Shown: positions 51,111 to 61,230, numbered from the stretch's first letter. The stretch is 64,000 nt of DNA from Dehalococcoidia bacterium (GCA_011191875.1 DUFC01000034.1:1-64000); one strand, 5' to 3'. Made by a program: numbers and translations. Notes: a model not told the origin generated them from the sequence alone.

Positions 51111-51539
51111 TTGGCTAACCAACGAAAATTTTATAGATTTTTTAGACATAGCTCTAAAGGATTTAGCCTAATCGAGGTGCTGGTAGCTTTGGCTATCCTG
51201 GGTCTAGTTGCTGCTGCCTTTTTAGGCGGTTTAGCTACTGCCAACAAAGCTATGTTCATTGCCGATAAGCGAACTACTGCTGAAAGCCTGGCTAGAACTG
51301 AAATGGAATATGTTAAGAACCAGAATTATAGTACTGCCCTTTGGGATTATGAACTTCCGTCTTCTCCTCCATCATGGGATTTGGGTCATAATCTCCCTGA
51401 AGGTTATTACGGCTATACTGTTAGTGTCGATGCCGTGCCTTTACATGCTACCGATGATGGTATCCAGAAGATAACAGTGACCGTTAGCCTAGATACATCA
51501 GTAGTAATTGAATTAGTGGACTATAAGGTAAACCGATGA
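51111..51539 (+). CDS. Prepilin-type N-terminal cleavage/methylation protein
   Basis: SSKGFSLIEVLVALAILGLVAAAFLGG. Confidence 0.88.
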   Translation: MANQRKFYRFFRHSSKGFSLIEVLVALAILGLVAAAFLGGLATANKAMFIADKRTTAESLARTEMEYVKNQNYSTALWDYELPSSPPSWDLGHNLPEGYYGYTVSVDAVPLHATDDGIQKITVTVSLDTSVVIELVDYKVNR

Positions 51540-52144
51540 TATTTAAAAAGTTAGGCTTGATAAATAAAAACCAGAGGGGTTTTACTGTGATTGAGCTTAT
51601 AGTAGCCGTGGCTATTGCCGGTATTATCGCCGGCGGCACGGCGACGACTATTTACCAGACGGTCAGCGGTAACGCCCGTAACGGCAGTCATATGACGGCT
51701 GTTCGCCAGGTGCAAACCGCTGGTTACTGGATTAGCCGCGATGCTCAGATGGCGCAACCCCCCGTTATTGTTGTTGATGATGGGGCTACTTCAGAAGTGG
51801 AGGTTCTAACCCTGTCCTGGGTAGGCTGGGAATACGACTGCAGTGGTGACACATGCGTTGATTCTCATAAAGTCCGCTATACATATGATGCTGCTAGTGA
51901 GACGCTGTGGCGTCTTGAGACAATAACTTTTGCACAATATGATAGCAATGGTGATCCTGTAGACCCACCTTCCCCACAGGACTCAACAATCTTTATTGCT
52001 GACCACATCACTGCCATATCCATTCCACCAATGGTTGATAACAAACTTACTGTACCCATAACCGCCTCGGTAACATCCTGGGTTGGTGTGGCTATAGAGA
52101 CGAGAATATATGAAATCACACCTAGACCTACTCCCACTGAATAG
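51536..52144 (+). CDS. Prepilin-like minor pseudopilin (PulJ/GspJ-like)
   Basis: NQRGFTVIELIVAVAIAGIIAGG. Confidence 0.85.
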   Translation: MIFKKLGLINKNQRGFTVIELIVAVAIAGIIAGGTATTIYQTVSGNARNGSHMTAVRQVQTAGYWISRDAQMAQPPVIVVDDGATSEVEVLTLSWVGWEYDCSGDTCVDSHKVRYTYDAASETLWRLETITFAQYDSNGDPVDPPSPQDSTIFIADHITAISIPPMVDNKLTVPITASVTSWVGVAIETRIYEITPRPTPTE

Positions 52145-52157
52145 TAACTGAAGGCAG

Positions 52158-53381
52158 GTGGCTAAGATGAATCTTTTAAAAGAAATAAACAAAGAGGAAA
52201 GTGGGCAGACTTTCATTCTAGTCTTAATCCTGTTACTGTTGGGTGGTCTTATAATTGCCTCTCTTCTAGGTTTTATGAGCACCGGGCTTACCGTTGGTCG
52301 AGTCTATGAAGAGAGGATGGATGAGCTTTACGCCGCCGATAGCGGGGTAGAAGATGCTCTTTGGCATATAAAGTATAAGAAACTAGCCACCTTATTCGTC
52401 GGCTATGACCCGAATGACTATGATACAGAATATCATTATCCTGATTCTTTAGAGGTAAACAATAAAGATGTAGATGTTGCTATACAAAATATAAATGAAA
52501 TAACTTACAGAATCGAGTCAACAGCCACCAGCCCTGATACTGGCTCCAGCACTACCATTGAATCCTATATTGAGATTCTTGATATGGATTTCTTCCTTGA
52601 TAACGCTATTACCAGTAGGGGTGCTGTCGGTCTCGGAGGTGGTGGTGAGGCTGAGTCCTACGTCTACGACGGAGATGTTGTATATTGTACAGGCGACCGA
52701 CCTCCCGATGATCAGGTGATAGCAGGACCATTGGGTATAGATGGCGAGGTTATAAATGAGTGCGTAGACTTTCCTAGCCTCCAGCAAATGTCCGCTTTCT
52801 ACCGGGAGCAAGTAAAAGACGAAACACCTTATGATGATCCTACCTGGGACCTGAAGGATGATACTAATATTGGTCCATTGTATAGAAATGGAGACCTAAA
52901 TATAATAAGCACAGGTAATAATACAGGAGTACTTCAAGGGACTGTCTTCGTTAAGGGTAACCTTAATATCGGAAAGACAAATCAAGACTTCACACTGGAC
53001 CTCAATATGAATACTATATTTGTTGAGGGCGTGATTATTAACGGCGAGTTTATTGACGGCGAGATTGACATCGGGGGCAAGTGTACCATCACCGGGACAG
53101 GATGCATTATTGCCTGGGGCGATATTTACTTTTCTCCCAAAATAAATAGCAGTCCTGATCAGTTTGTCTTCATTATGTCTATCAAAGGCACAACTACTTT
53201 TAATCCTGGTGCTCCTAGTAGTGATTTCTATGGTTCAATAGCGGGTGATATTGATGTTGGATTGTGGCCGGGTAAGAATCTCTCCTGGACACACTACCCT
53301 GGCGATTTGAACCTCCCTGGATTCGGCGACGAGCCTAATATAATATCGTCGTTACACACCTGGGAGATTAGTTTAGCGTAG
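52158..53381 (+). CDS. PilX-like pilus-associated protein
   Basis: EESGQTFILVLILLLLGGLIIASLLGFM N-terminal TM; long beta-rich C-terminus; in the pilus operon. Confidence 0.65.
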   Translation: MAKMNLLKEINKEESGQTFILVLILLLLGGLIIASLLGFMSTGLTVGRVYEERMDELYAADSGVEDALWHIKYKKLATLFVGYDPNDYDTEYHYPDSLEVNNKDVDVAIQNINEITYRIESTATSPDTGSSTTIESYIEILDMDFFLDNAITSRGAVGLGGGGEAESYVYDGDVVYCTGDRPPDDQVIAGPLGIDGEVINECVDFPSLQQMSAFYREQVKDETPYDDPTWDLKDDTNIGPLYRNGDLNIISTGNNTGVLQGTVFVKGNLNIGKTNQDFTLDLNMNTIFVEGVIINGEFIDGEIDIGGKCTITGTGCIIAWGDIYFSPKINSSPDQFVFIMSIKGTTTFNPGAPSSDFYGSIAGDIDVGLWPGKNLSWTHYPGDLNLPGFGDEPNIISSLHTWEISLA

Positions 53382-53475
53382 ATTTTTACTAGCAAGCTTA
53401 CCTGTGTAATATTAATATGTTAAGATACTGGTGTTGAAGCCGGTGATAATATGATAAAGAAAGGTAAACTAAGTA

Positions 53476-54087
53476 ATGAATATAAGTAAAACAACCTGGT
53501 TAATCCTGGGTATTGGCATTTTTATAATTGCCATCGGCATCGTTGGCTGGCTCTATCTTGAGCAGAGGAGTGAGCAGAAGACACTAACAGATAGCTTAGC
53601 GCAAGCCAATGTGATCTATCCCTCGGTTGTTTCCCAAAGAGGGGATTTGGAAAGCCAACTGACCCAATCGGAAACCGACCTGGCTGAAGCTGTGTTATTG
53701 CTGGCTGATGTAGAGGTAATATTCCCTGAATCGGTAGAGAGTATTGAATACGACGAGGAATTATTTAATATTGCTGATGATTGTGACCTGGAGATAATCG
53801 AACTCACTGCATCAGAGCCGGGTGCCTTAGAGGTGGAGAGTGTTACCTACTCTGTTACCTCTTTTACAGTAGTAGTTGAGAGTGATTATGGGTATAGTAA
53901 TAAGATAATCGTGAATAACATGCTTGACTTCGTTGACACAATAGCCACCAGCGAGTATTTCACTGACACTACTCACTTCGCCAACGCTACCATAGAGCTG
54001 GTGAATATACAGGTTCCTCAAGGTGAGGAGGAAGGAGAGCCATCGGCTACCATCAATCTGGTTATCTATGGCTATAAAGGTGAATAA
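53476..54087 (+). CDS. PilO-like bitopic membrane protein
   Basis: N-terminal TM, coiled-coil, small alpha/beta domain; position between minor pilins and the PilM-like gene. Confidence 0.6.
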   Translation: MNISKTTWLILGIGIFIIAIGIVGWLYLEQRSEQKTLTDSLAQANVIYPSVVSQRGDLESQLTQSETDLAEAVLLLADVEVIFPESVESIEYDEELFNIADDCDLEIIELTASEPGALEVESVTYSVTSFTVVVESDYGYSNKIIVNNMLDFVDTIATSEYFTDTTHFANATIELVNIQVPQGEEEGEPSATINLVIYGYKGE

Positions 54088-54089
54088 GA

Positions 54090-55550
54090 ATGGCTAAAAA
54101 AGTTACTACCCTATTTATTAGAGATGATACTATTAACCTGCTGGTAGTTGAGGGCAAGCGGGTAAAGCAGTGGGCTAGCTTACCGCTTGAGCCGGAGCTG
54201 GTCAACCAGGGGCTTATCGTTGATGAAGACCAGGTAGCCGGTAAGATCAAAGAGCTATTTAAGCTGGAAAAGGTAAGCACTAGCAATGTCATCACCGGTT
54301 TGAGCGGGCTCAATTCACTATATCGTTTGTTAAGTCTACCCGACTTGCCTGAAGCTGTAATCGCCGAGGCAATATTACGGGAAGCAAGAAGGGTGATACC
54401 AGTACCTTTGGACGAAGTCTATCTTGCCTACCAAATCCTGCCGGCACCCAAGGGAGAAAGGCGTGTTTTCCTGACCGCTTTCCCCCGTAATGTGGCTGAC
54501 ACCCTAATCAGGACGCTGCAGCAGGCAGGCATCGAGCTATATATTATGGACCTGGCCCCGTTAGCCCTGTGCCGGACTCTGGATGAGCCCAGAAGCATCA
54601 TCATAAATGCCAGGTTGGACTATCTTGACATTATAGTTATGGCAGACAGGCTTCCCCAATTAATCCGCAGGCTCGCCATGCCCACCGAGGCTGAATCTTT
54701 AGCCGAACAAATACCAACTATTAGCGAAGAGCTGGACCGAACTGTTACCTTTTATAATTCCAGTCATCAGGAAGAGCCTATAGATTCAACGATGCCTGTA
54801 TTTGTCTGCGGTGACCTGGCAGAAATACCGGATAGCTGGCAATCACTGGTTGGCAGGCTTAACTATTCAGTTTCGCCATTACCATCACCCCTGGAATTCC
54901 TTGAAGGCTTCAACCCAAACGAGTTTATGGTCAATATAGGTCTGGCTCTCAAGGAGTTATCGCTTGAGAAGTGGGGGGCGAACTCTTCATTAGTGAATTT
55001 TAATGCCCTACCTGAGGTTTACCAGGCTAAACCCATGCGTGTGTCAAATATCGCTGTCCCGATAGGCATCACCGTGGGCATTATTTTACTTGCCTGTTTG
55101 GGATTTCTGATTTATAATAGTATGGGTAATAATAACTTATTGCGTTCTGAACTGACAGATATTCAGAACGGCATTAACCAAACTCGTGGGGAAATTGCCA
55201 CATTGCAGGAGCAGATTGGACAGATAGAAGCCGGCATCGAGCCGGTGGAAACCATCACCAACATTCTTAATACCACACTTACCTCTCTTGAAGAGGGTCG
55301 TGAAGTGGTTGATGAAAATTTAAGTGCGATTGTAAATCTGTCGCCTGGAAATATAGACTTGACAAATATTAATCATGAGGGTGATACTGTAACTGTAAAC
55401 GGTATATCGCCCAAGGAGAGTTTCATTTTTAACTATGCCAGAGATTTAAGAAGCTGCGAGAGACACTTTACAGTTATCATATCATCTATTACGGCGCATA
55501 ACGAAGAGGGTGGGTTTGATTTCGTGTTTCTCCTCAAACATGGCGGGTAA
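54090..55550 (+). CDS. PilM-like actin-fold protein fused to a PilN-like TM/coiled-coil domain
   Basis: VTTLFIRDDTINLLVVEGKRVKQWASLPL...; TM IAVPIGITVGIILLACLGFLIY then coiled coil and PilN-like domain. Confidence 0.8.
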   Translation: MAKKVTTLFIRDDTINLLVVEGKRVKQWASLPLEPELVNQGLIVDEDQVAGKIKELFKLEKVSTSNVITGLSGLNSLYRLLSLPDLPEAVIAEAILREARRVIPVPLDEVYLAYQILPAPKGERRVFLTAFPRNVADTLIRTLQQAGIELYIMDLAPLALCRTLDEPRSIIINARLDYLDIIVMADRLPQLIRRLAMPTEAESLAEQIPTISEELDRTVTFYNSSHQEEPIDSTMPVFVCGDLAEIPDSWQSLVGRLNYSVSPLPSPLEFLEGFNPNEFMVNIGLALKELSLEKWGANSSLVNFNALPEVYQAKPMRVSNIAVPIGITVGIILLACLGFLIYNSMGNNNLLRSELTDIQNGINQTRGEIATLQEQIGQIEAGIEPVETITNILNTTLTSLEEGREVVDENLSAIVNLSPGNIDLTNINHEGDTVTVNGISPKESFIFNYARDLRSCERHFTVIISSITAHNEEGGFDFVFLLKHGG

Positions 55551-55561
55551 AGGGGAAAGAT

Positions 55562-56632
55562 ATGGATATTTTATCGCTACTTCATTTAGCTAAATCAAAG
55601 GATGCATCCGATGTGCACCTGGTTGTATCCAGTCCGCCACTATTACGTGTTAGAGGCACTCTTGAGCCAGTGAATGGGTCAACACCGTTAACCGCTGATG
55701 AGATAAGCCAGGCTTTTCTCCAGATAACCACCCCCAGGGAAAGGGAAGACTTCCACCAGCATATGGAGCTTGACTTCGGCTATACCTTACGTGATGTCGG
55801 TCGCCTGCGGTGTAATGCCGCTCAGCAACGTGGCGCTATCAGTCTGGCGGTGCGTCTGCTGCCACCAGTAATTCCTACCATAGATGAGCTTGAGCTACCT
55901 CAGATATTGAAGGAGCTTTCCTTAAAACCAAGAGGGCTAGTTATAATTACCGGACCTACCGGCAGTGGTAAAACGACTAGCCAGGCAGCTATGATTCAAC
56001 ACTTGAACCATAATGAGAGCCGGCATGTAGTTACCATTGAGGACCCTATTGAGTATGTCCACCCCAGCTTAAAGTGTGCCATAACCCAGCGCGAGTTAGG
56101 CAGTGATACCCTATCTTTTTCTGCCGCTCTGAAGCATGTTTTAAGACAGGACCCGGATGTTATTCTGGTAGGTGAGATGAGGGACTTGGACACGGCAGCG
56201 GCAGTGCTTACTATAGCTGAGACCGGGCACTTTATATTGTCTACCGGTCATGCCCCCAGTTGCGCTCAGGCTATGGAAAGAGTAATAGACTTATTTCCAC
56301 CCCATGAGCGCCATCTAGCCCAAGCACGGTTAGCTTCTTTGTTGGTTGCTGTGTTATGTCAAACGCTTGTACCCCGGGCTGATGGCTCGGGGAGGGTAGC
56401 TGCGGTTGAGATTATGCTGGGTAATCCGGCAGTGAAGAACCTTATCCGTGAGGGCAAAACCTACCAGTTACCTAATGTGATCCGCACTCACCGGGAAATA
56501 GGTATGATTTCACTTGACGAAGCCCTGGTTGACCTCTATCTCAAACAAACCATCAGCGGTGAAAGCCTGCTCGCTGTCTGCAATGACCGAGCCGAAGTGG
56601 AGAAGCTCATCGGCAAAATAGCTGTATACTAA
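55562..56632 (+). CDS. pilT: Twitching motility ATPase PilT
   Basis: AKSKDASDVHLVVSSPPLLRVRGTL, GPTGSGKTTSQAAMI, DPDVILVGEMRDLDTAAAVLTIAETGHFILSTGHA. Confidence 0.94.
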   Translation: MDILSLLHLAKSKDASDVHLVVSSPPLLRVRGTLEPVNGSTPLTADEISQAFLQITTPREREDFHQHMELDFGYTLRDVGRLRCNAAQQRGAISLAVRLLPPVIPTIDELELPQILKELSLKPRGLVIITGPTGSGKTTSQAAMIQHLNHNESRHVVTIEDPIEYVHPSLKCAITQRELGSDTLSFSAALKHVLRQDPDVILVGEMRDLDTAAAVLTIAETGHFILSTGHAPSCAQAMERVIDLFPPHERHLAQARLASLLVAVLCQTLVPRADGSGRVAAVEIMLGNPAVKNLIREGKTYQLPNVIRTHREIGMISLDEALVDLYLKQTISGESLLAVCNDRAEVEKLIGKIAVY

Positions 56633-56714
56633 CCTCTCACAACCTTCCCCAAGAGTTTTGTCAATTCCTTTTGTCATTACTATCCAAAGCCCTGGCAATC
56701 CCATGCTTGTTCTC

Positions 56715-56915
56715 TTCCTCCCCTCCGAGATTGCTTCGGGGCTTACGCCCCTCGCAATGACCGTATGGCAAATGCCTGGTAATTACGTAAAGGGGAAGCA
56801 GGGGGATGTCATTGCTCCTTCAAAGAAGGATTCGTTAGAAGGACGTGGCAATCCCGGTGGTGGGGTGAGGGGCACCCTTGGATATTACATCTTCGCAAAG
56901 ACAAAAGGGGAGGAA
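56715..56915. repeat. REP-like dispersed repeat copy
   Basis: CTCCCCTCCGAGATTGCTTCGGGGCTTACGCCCCTCGCAATGACC...GTCATTGCTCC...GAAGGACGTGGCAATCCCGGTGGTGGGGTGAGGGGCACC. Confidence 0.8.
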
Positions 56916-57005
56916 AAACAAAGAAGGGCTAACTCCCCTTTTTGGCACTCTGATGTAGAAGTTGCTTAACAAAAAGCAATCTGTTATTATTCTAAAGGAG
57001 GAATT

Positions 57006-57230
57006 ATGGCAAAGTTCCTAGTTTATTTAGAGCCGTCAGAGGAGGGTGGCTATATAGTGAGTTGCCCACAGTTGCCGGGCTGTGTTACCCAGGGTGAGAC
57101 TATAGACGAAGCTCTAGCAATGATCAAGGATGCAATTCAAGGATATATAACCTCCCTACAAAAACACGGTGAACCTGTCCCATCGAGTCTCGAAGAAAGA
57201 ATAGAAAGGGCAGAAGTCATTAGTATATGA
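57006..57230 (+). CDS. hicB: HicB-family antitoxin
   Basis: FLVYLEPSEEGGYIVSCPQLPGCVTQGETIDEALAMIKDAIQGYI. Confidence 0.9.
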   Translation: MAKFLVYLEPSEEGGYIVSCPQLPGCVTQGETIDEALAMIKDAIQGYITSLQKHGEPVPSSLEERIERAEVISI

Positions 57231-57451
57231 CCCGAATGCCAGCCTTAAAGTCAAAGGAGGTTATATCTATCCTACAAAAGGTTGGTTATTACATTGATCA
57301 TACCACAGGAAGTCATCACATTATGCGCCACCCTGACCGACATCATCGTATTCCAGTTCCTCATCACGCCAAAGACATTAAAAGAGGCGTTCTCCACTCA
57401 ATAATTAAACAGTCTGGGCTGAGTAAGCAAGAGTTCCTGTCTCTGCGCTGA
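57227..57451 (+). CDS. hicA: HicA-family mRNA interferase toxin
   Basis: LKSKEVISILQKVGYYIDHTTGSHHIMRHPDRHHRIPVPHHAKDIKRGVLHSIIKQSGLS. Confidence 0.9.
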   Translation: MTRMPALKSKEVISILQKVGYYIDHTTGSHHIMRHPDRHHRIPVPHHAKDIKRGVLHSIIKQSGLSKQEFLSLR

Positions 57452-57544
57452 TAATCTATTCTTATCGTCATTACAGTAATCCGAAGCCCTGAATATAGCG
57501 AAGGGGCATTGAAGGACGAATGCTCGTCAATCCCACGCTTGTCC

Positions 57545-57885
57545 CCTTCCTCCCCTCCAAGATTGCTTCGGGGCTGACGCCCCTCGCAATGACGAAAAGA
57601 ATATGTCATTGCGAGTCCTTCGTTAGAAGGACGTGGTAATCTCGGTGGTGGGGTAAGGGGCACCCTTGGATATTGTATCTTCACAAAGATAAAGGGGAAT
57701 GTCATTGCGGTGAGCCGAAACCATGGTAATCCCACTTTCTTCTCCCCTCCGGGATTGCTTCGTCGTTACACTCCTCGCAAAGACAAAAGGGGAATGTCAT
57801 TGCGAGCGAAGCGTGGCAATCTCGGTAGTAGGGTGGGGGGCACTCCTGGAGATTGCTCCGTCATCACACTCCTCGCGATGACTAG
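57545..57885. repeat. REP-like dispersed repeat cluster (three units)
   Basis: Repeated GTCATTGCGAG...GAAGGACGTGGTAATCTCGGTGGTGGGGTAAGGGGCACC and CCTCCGGGATTGCTTCGTCGTTACACTCCTCGCAAAGAC. Confidence 0.85.
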
Positions 57886-58041
57886 ATGTTGAGTTCCTGG
57901 CAATGCCAATTGAAGGATAAATAGACAATAGAAAAGCTCAACGGCAGGGTGGAATTAACCAACCTACCGATAAGCCTTTATGAACCAGTTTCCCCAGATT
58001 AGTTCCAGAATACAATACTTACATTATAAGCTGAAAATTGC

Positions 58042-58431
58042 TCAACTAGTCCCTGACACAGTTACTAGGCCATCTATACTAATGTCATAAGCCTGTATCA
58101 GCGGGTATTGTCCACCCAATAGGTAATTATCCAGAGTGTATTCTGTGCCGTTAACTGTAGCCTTAACCCCCTCAACATCAGTCTTTGTCTGAATATCAAA
58201 GTAACTTTGGTCTAATGTGTGTTTCCCCGCATCGGCAAAGAGCGCCAGCACTGCTGTCTGAACATTGTGCTCATCGGTGTCCTTGGACTCTTGCTCGCCC
58301 CTGCCGATGAACTGGATGACATTAGGGACAGCTATTGCGACCAGCAAACCAAGGAGAGCAATCACCACCAGCAGCTCAACCAGGGTAAAGCCTTTTTCGC
58401 CATGACGCCACGGTTTTAATAATTTTCTCAT
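58042..58431 (-). CDS. Type IV major-pilin-like prepilin
   Basis: GEKGFTLVELLVVIALLGLLVAIAVPNV. Confidence 0.9.
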   Translation of the reverse strand: MRKLLKPWRHGEKGFTLVELLVVIALLGLLVAIAVPNVIQFIGRGEQESKDTDEHNVQTAVLALFADAGKHTLDQSYFDIQTKTDVEGVKATVNGTEYTLDNYLLGGQYPLIQAYDISIDGLVTVSGTS

Positions 58432-58694
58432 TACTTAACGACCTGTCAATTACTATGATTAGTTAATGTATTAACTCCAGCCCAGTAATGGTGGTATATT
58501 AGCATACTTATAGCTGTTTCACCAGCCTCAGGGAGACAAAACACCTGATACAGAAAGGCTCATCAGCAGGGTATTTATAAAGTAACCTTGCCGATGAGTC
58601 TCCCTTAGTCGGATTTCACCCATACTGCTCCTGCTTTCTCTAACGGAGCCCGCACTATACCTGTCATCCGCTTACTTATCTTGATTGAGTGGGT

Positions 58695-59075
58695 TTAGGC
58701 CAATGGATGGCCGGTTCCAGGTGTTACGTGTCCTTCAGCATTAACGTTATACTGGTACTCAGTATCATTAATCAAATATGTACCCGTTTCATCAGGATCA
58801 CCACCTGAGCCTAGAGCCTCGATTATTTCATCGGTCTCTACTGCACATACACCGATGGTGCCCTCAGCTACTGCCGCCGTCGCTGCCACCTGCACATTAG
58901 CCAGTTCCGTCAGAGCCGCCTCCGTTTCACCCCGGCCGATGAACTTGGCCACAGCAGGGATAGCTACCGCTGCCAGGACACCCAGAATGGCAACCACTAC
59001 CAGCAGCTCAATCAGGGTGAAGCCCTTCTCGCCATAGCGAAATGACTTCCTGAGCCTCCTCATAAATCTACTCAT
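58695..59075 (-). CDS. Type IV major-pilin-like prepilin
   Basis: GEKGFTLIELLVVVAILGVLAAVAIPAV. Confidence 0.9.
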   Translation of the reverse strand: MSRFMRRLRKSFRYGEKGFTLIELLVVVAILGVLAAVAIPAVAKFIGRGETEAALTELANVQVAATAAVAEGTIGVCAVETDEIIEALGSGGDPDETGTYLINDTEYQYNVNAEGHVTPGTGHPLA

Positions 59076-59454
59076 TCTTCACCTCCTTTCTTTGTTTATT
59101 TAAATTTAATCGTAATAATCCAAATAAGTAAGTTTTAGATAAGTTTGATTAGGTATACTGTAAGTATATCAGGGTCTGCGGGCAGTTCAATAGCCCATTA
59201 GTAACCTGCTTTGGTAGTAAGAAAGTCCTAGCCAGATGGCTCTGGCTGCTGATTTCTATATTTCTCATGGCTCAGGAATGCCCAGGTCACGGTAAATCCT
59301 AATATCTAAGCACGCAATCCTAATAAAACTCCAATTTCAAATTTCAAATTCAAAATCGTTTAGTTCCTTTGGATTTTGGTCATTTGATATTGTTTAGAGT
59401 TTAGTCCTTCTTTGATCCTTCTTCGAAGGATGAAGGATAGTATTTAGAATTTTC

Positions 59455-60852
59455 CTACCTAGATGGCTCTAGCTGCTCAACCTCAAACACCCTGATTCGC
59501 TGCCTTTGAGCAAACTGCCTGGCTTCCTTGATAAGTCCGGGGACGGCAATGAAGACCTTGTCCAAGATACCTATATCGTAGGCTTTATTATCAAAATCAA
59601 ATACTTTATCTAATCCCACCGGCTCTTCCACCACCTCAACACCGATAGCAACATGATGAGTAATAATGCCATCATCCCTGGTTGCCAGTATGTCTATACT
59701 GTGTTCCGCTCCTGACCTCCCCTTCATGGTGGCATTTTCCTGTACTTCATAGCTACGCTGTTGCAAATACTCTATAAGCTGTGGCTTAGACTTGAATTCA
59801 AAGGGCTCTCTTGTTACCTCGCCTGGCAGAGGAACACTGCTAGCCAGGACTGTCTCCAAATCCTTGACCTCAAGTACCCTTATCCTCTGCTGGCCGGCAA
59901 ACTTCTCAGCTTCCTTATTTAAACCGGGGATGACAACCAGGACTTTATCATGAATACCAATATCATAAGCTTTATCATCAAAGTCAAATATCTGCTCCAA
60001 TCCTACCTTATACTCAGCTACGGCAACGCCGATAGCTACATTATAAGCAACAATGCCATCATCCCTGGTAGCCAGTATATCTATACTGTGTTCCGCCCCT
60101 GACCTCCCCTTTGTGGTGGCATTTTCCTGTACTTCGTAGCCGCGCTGTTGTAAAAACTCTGTGAGCTTTGATTTAGGCTCCAGTTCAAACTCAAGCCAGC
60201 CTCTTTTTGCCTCATTTAAACTATAAGAATAGATTTTTACTTCACTAACTCTATCCTCAGCGGTAAGTGCCGAGCATTTCAGACAGCGCCATTTTATTAC
60301 GGGTACGCTAAATACCTCATCGCAATCATGGCACTTACGTAGCAGCCCCAGGCTCTGATAGTCGGTGCCGATAGTCTTCAGCTCCTGTTGGCACTTGGGA
60401 CATATGTATTTACCCCTGGATATAAATTCCTCTTCAAGTCCAACAAATTTACAGGGAAAATGCTCGAATACCCTACCTCGGCCAATATTCCCTGAGCCAC
60501 ATTTAGGACAATGGGTAGTTGGTCTTAAACTTACTGACTGGCACTGGGGACAGCGGAGGAACTTATCAAAGAAGTCCCTTTTCAGCATGCCTTTGTCAGC
60601 CAGGGATTCCAGAACTGATAATACTTCCTCTGTCTCTATCCCCAATACTTTCTCAGCGTCTGGATAGACAAAGCCCAGCTCACTGGTGAAATCAAACGCC
60701 GGTCTAATATCAACAATCTTCCCCGCCAGTATTTCCGCCACCAGTTTCATCGCTTTTTCATTTTCCCCAAGTTCTATGGCCAGTGGTGTACCTGCTACCT
60801 CTGGGGTATCATTTATAGGTTTATTTTCTTTTACCAACTTCTTCCTCCACAC
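59455..60852 (-). CDS. Zinc-ribbon (TackOD1-like) protein with two C-terminal copies of the PilB N-terminal domain
   Basis: Cys pairs CPQCQSVSLRPTTHCPKCGS, ICPKCQQ, KCHDCDE, RCLKCSA; then two near-identical GRSGAEHSIDILATRDDG... domains. Confidence 0.8.
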   Translation of the reverse strand: MWRKKLVKENKPINDTPEVAGTPLAIELGENEKAMKLVAEILAGKIVDIRPAFDFTSELGFVYPDAEKVLGIETEEVLSVLESLADKGMLKRDFFDKFLRCPQCQSVSLRPTTHCPKCGSGNIGRGRVFEHFPCKFVGLEEEFISRGKYICPKCQQELKTIGTDYQSLGLLRKCHDCDEVFSVPVIKWRCLKCSALTAEDRVSEVKIYSYSLNEAKRGWLEFELEPKSKLTEFLQQRGYEVQENATTKGRSGAEHSIDILATRDDGIVAYNVAIGVAVAEYKVGLEQIFDFDDKAYDIGIHDKVLVVIPGLNKEAEKFAGQQRIRVLEVKDLETVLASSVPLPGEVTREPFEFKSKPQLIEYLQQRSYEVQENATMKGRSGAEHSIDILATRDDGIITHHVAIGVEVVEEPVGLDKVFDFDNKAYDIGILDKVFIAVPGLIKEARQFAQRQRIRVFEVEQLEPSR

Positions 60853-60957
60853 AATTTGTTACATAACAGTGAAGCAAGTATAATTCGCTAGATTGTAAAA
60901 GTCAATATTATGTCCTCTTCTATATGATTAGTGACATATCGTTTCCTTACCTTATTA

Positions 60958-61230
60958 CTGCGAGGCTCTTTTTTGTCATTACCTGTCCTTCACCCTTTGG
61001 TGAGTCCTTCACTTGCGAAGGATGAAGGATAAAGGACCTGGTAATCCCACGCTTATCCCCTTCCTCCCCTCCTCCGAGATTGCTTCGTCGCTGTGCTCCT
61101 CGCAATGACCGAATGGTGAGCGCCTGGCAATGACGAAAAGGGAAAGTAGAAGGTGTCATTGCGAGTCCTTCGTTAGAAGGACGTGGTAATCCCAGTGGTG
61201 GGGCATTCCTGGAGGTTTCTTTGGCGCTCC
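60958..61230. repeat. REP-like dispersed repeat cluster
   Basis: CTCCTCCGAGATTGCTTCGTCGCTGTGCTCCTCGCAATGACC...GTGTCATTGCGAGTCCTTCGTTAGAAGGACGTGGTAATCCCAGTGGTGGGGCATTCCTGG. Confidence 0.85.

Noticed and set aside
56658-56969. 103-aa ORF downstream of pilT
   Set aside because: Mostly translated REP-like repeat sequence with no recognisable domain.
57364-57892. ORFs 57364-57735 (-) and 57710-57892 (+)
   Set aside because: Repeat-derived; the first overlaps the hicA 3' end antisense.
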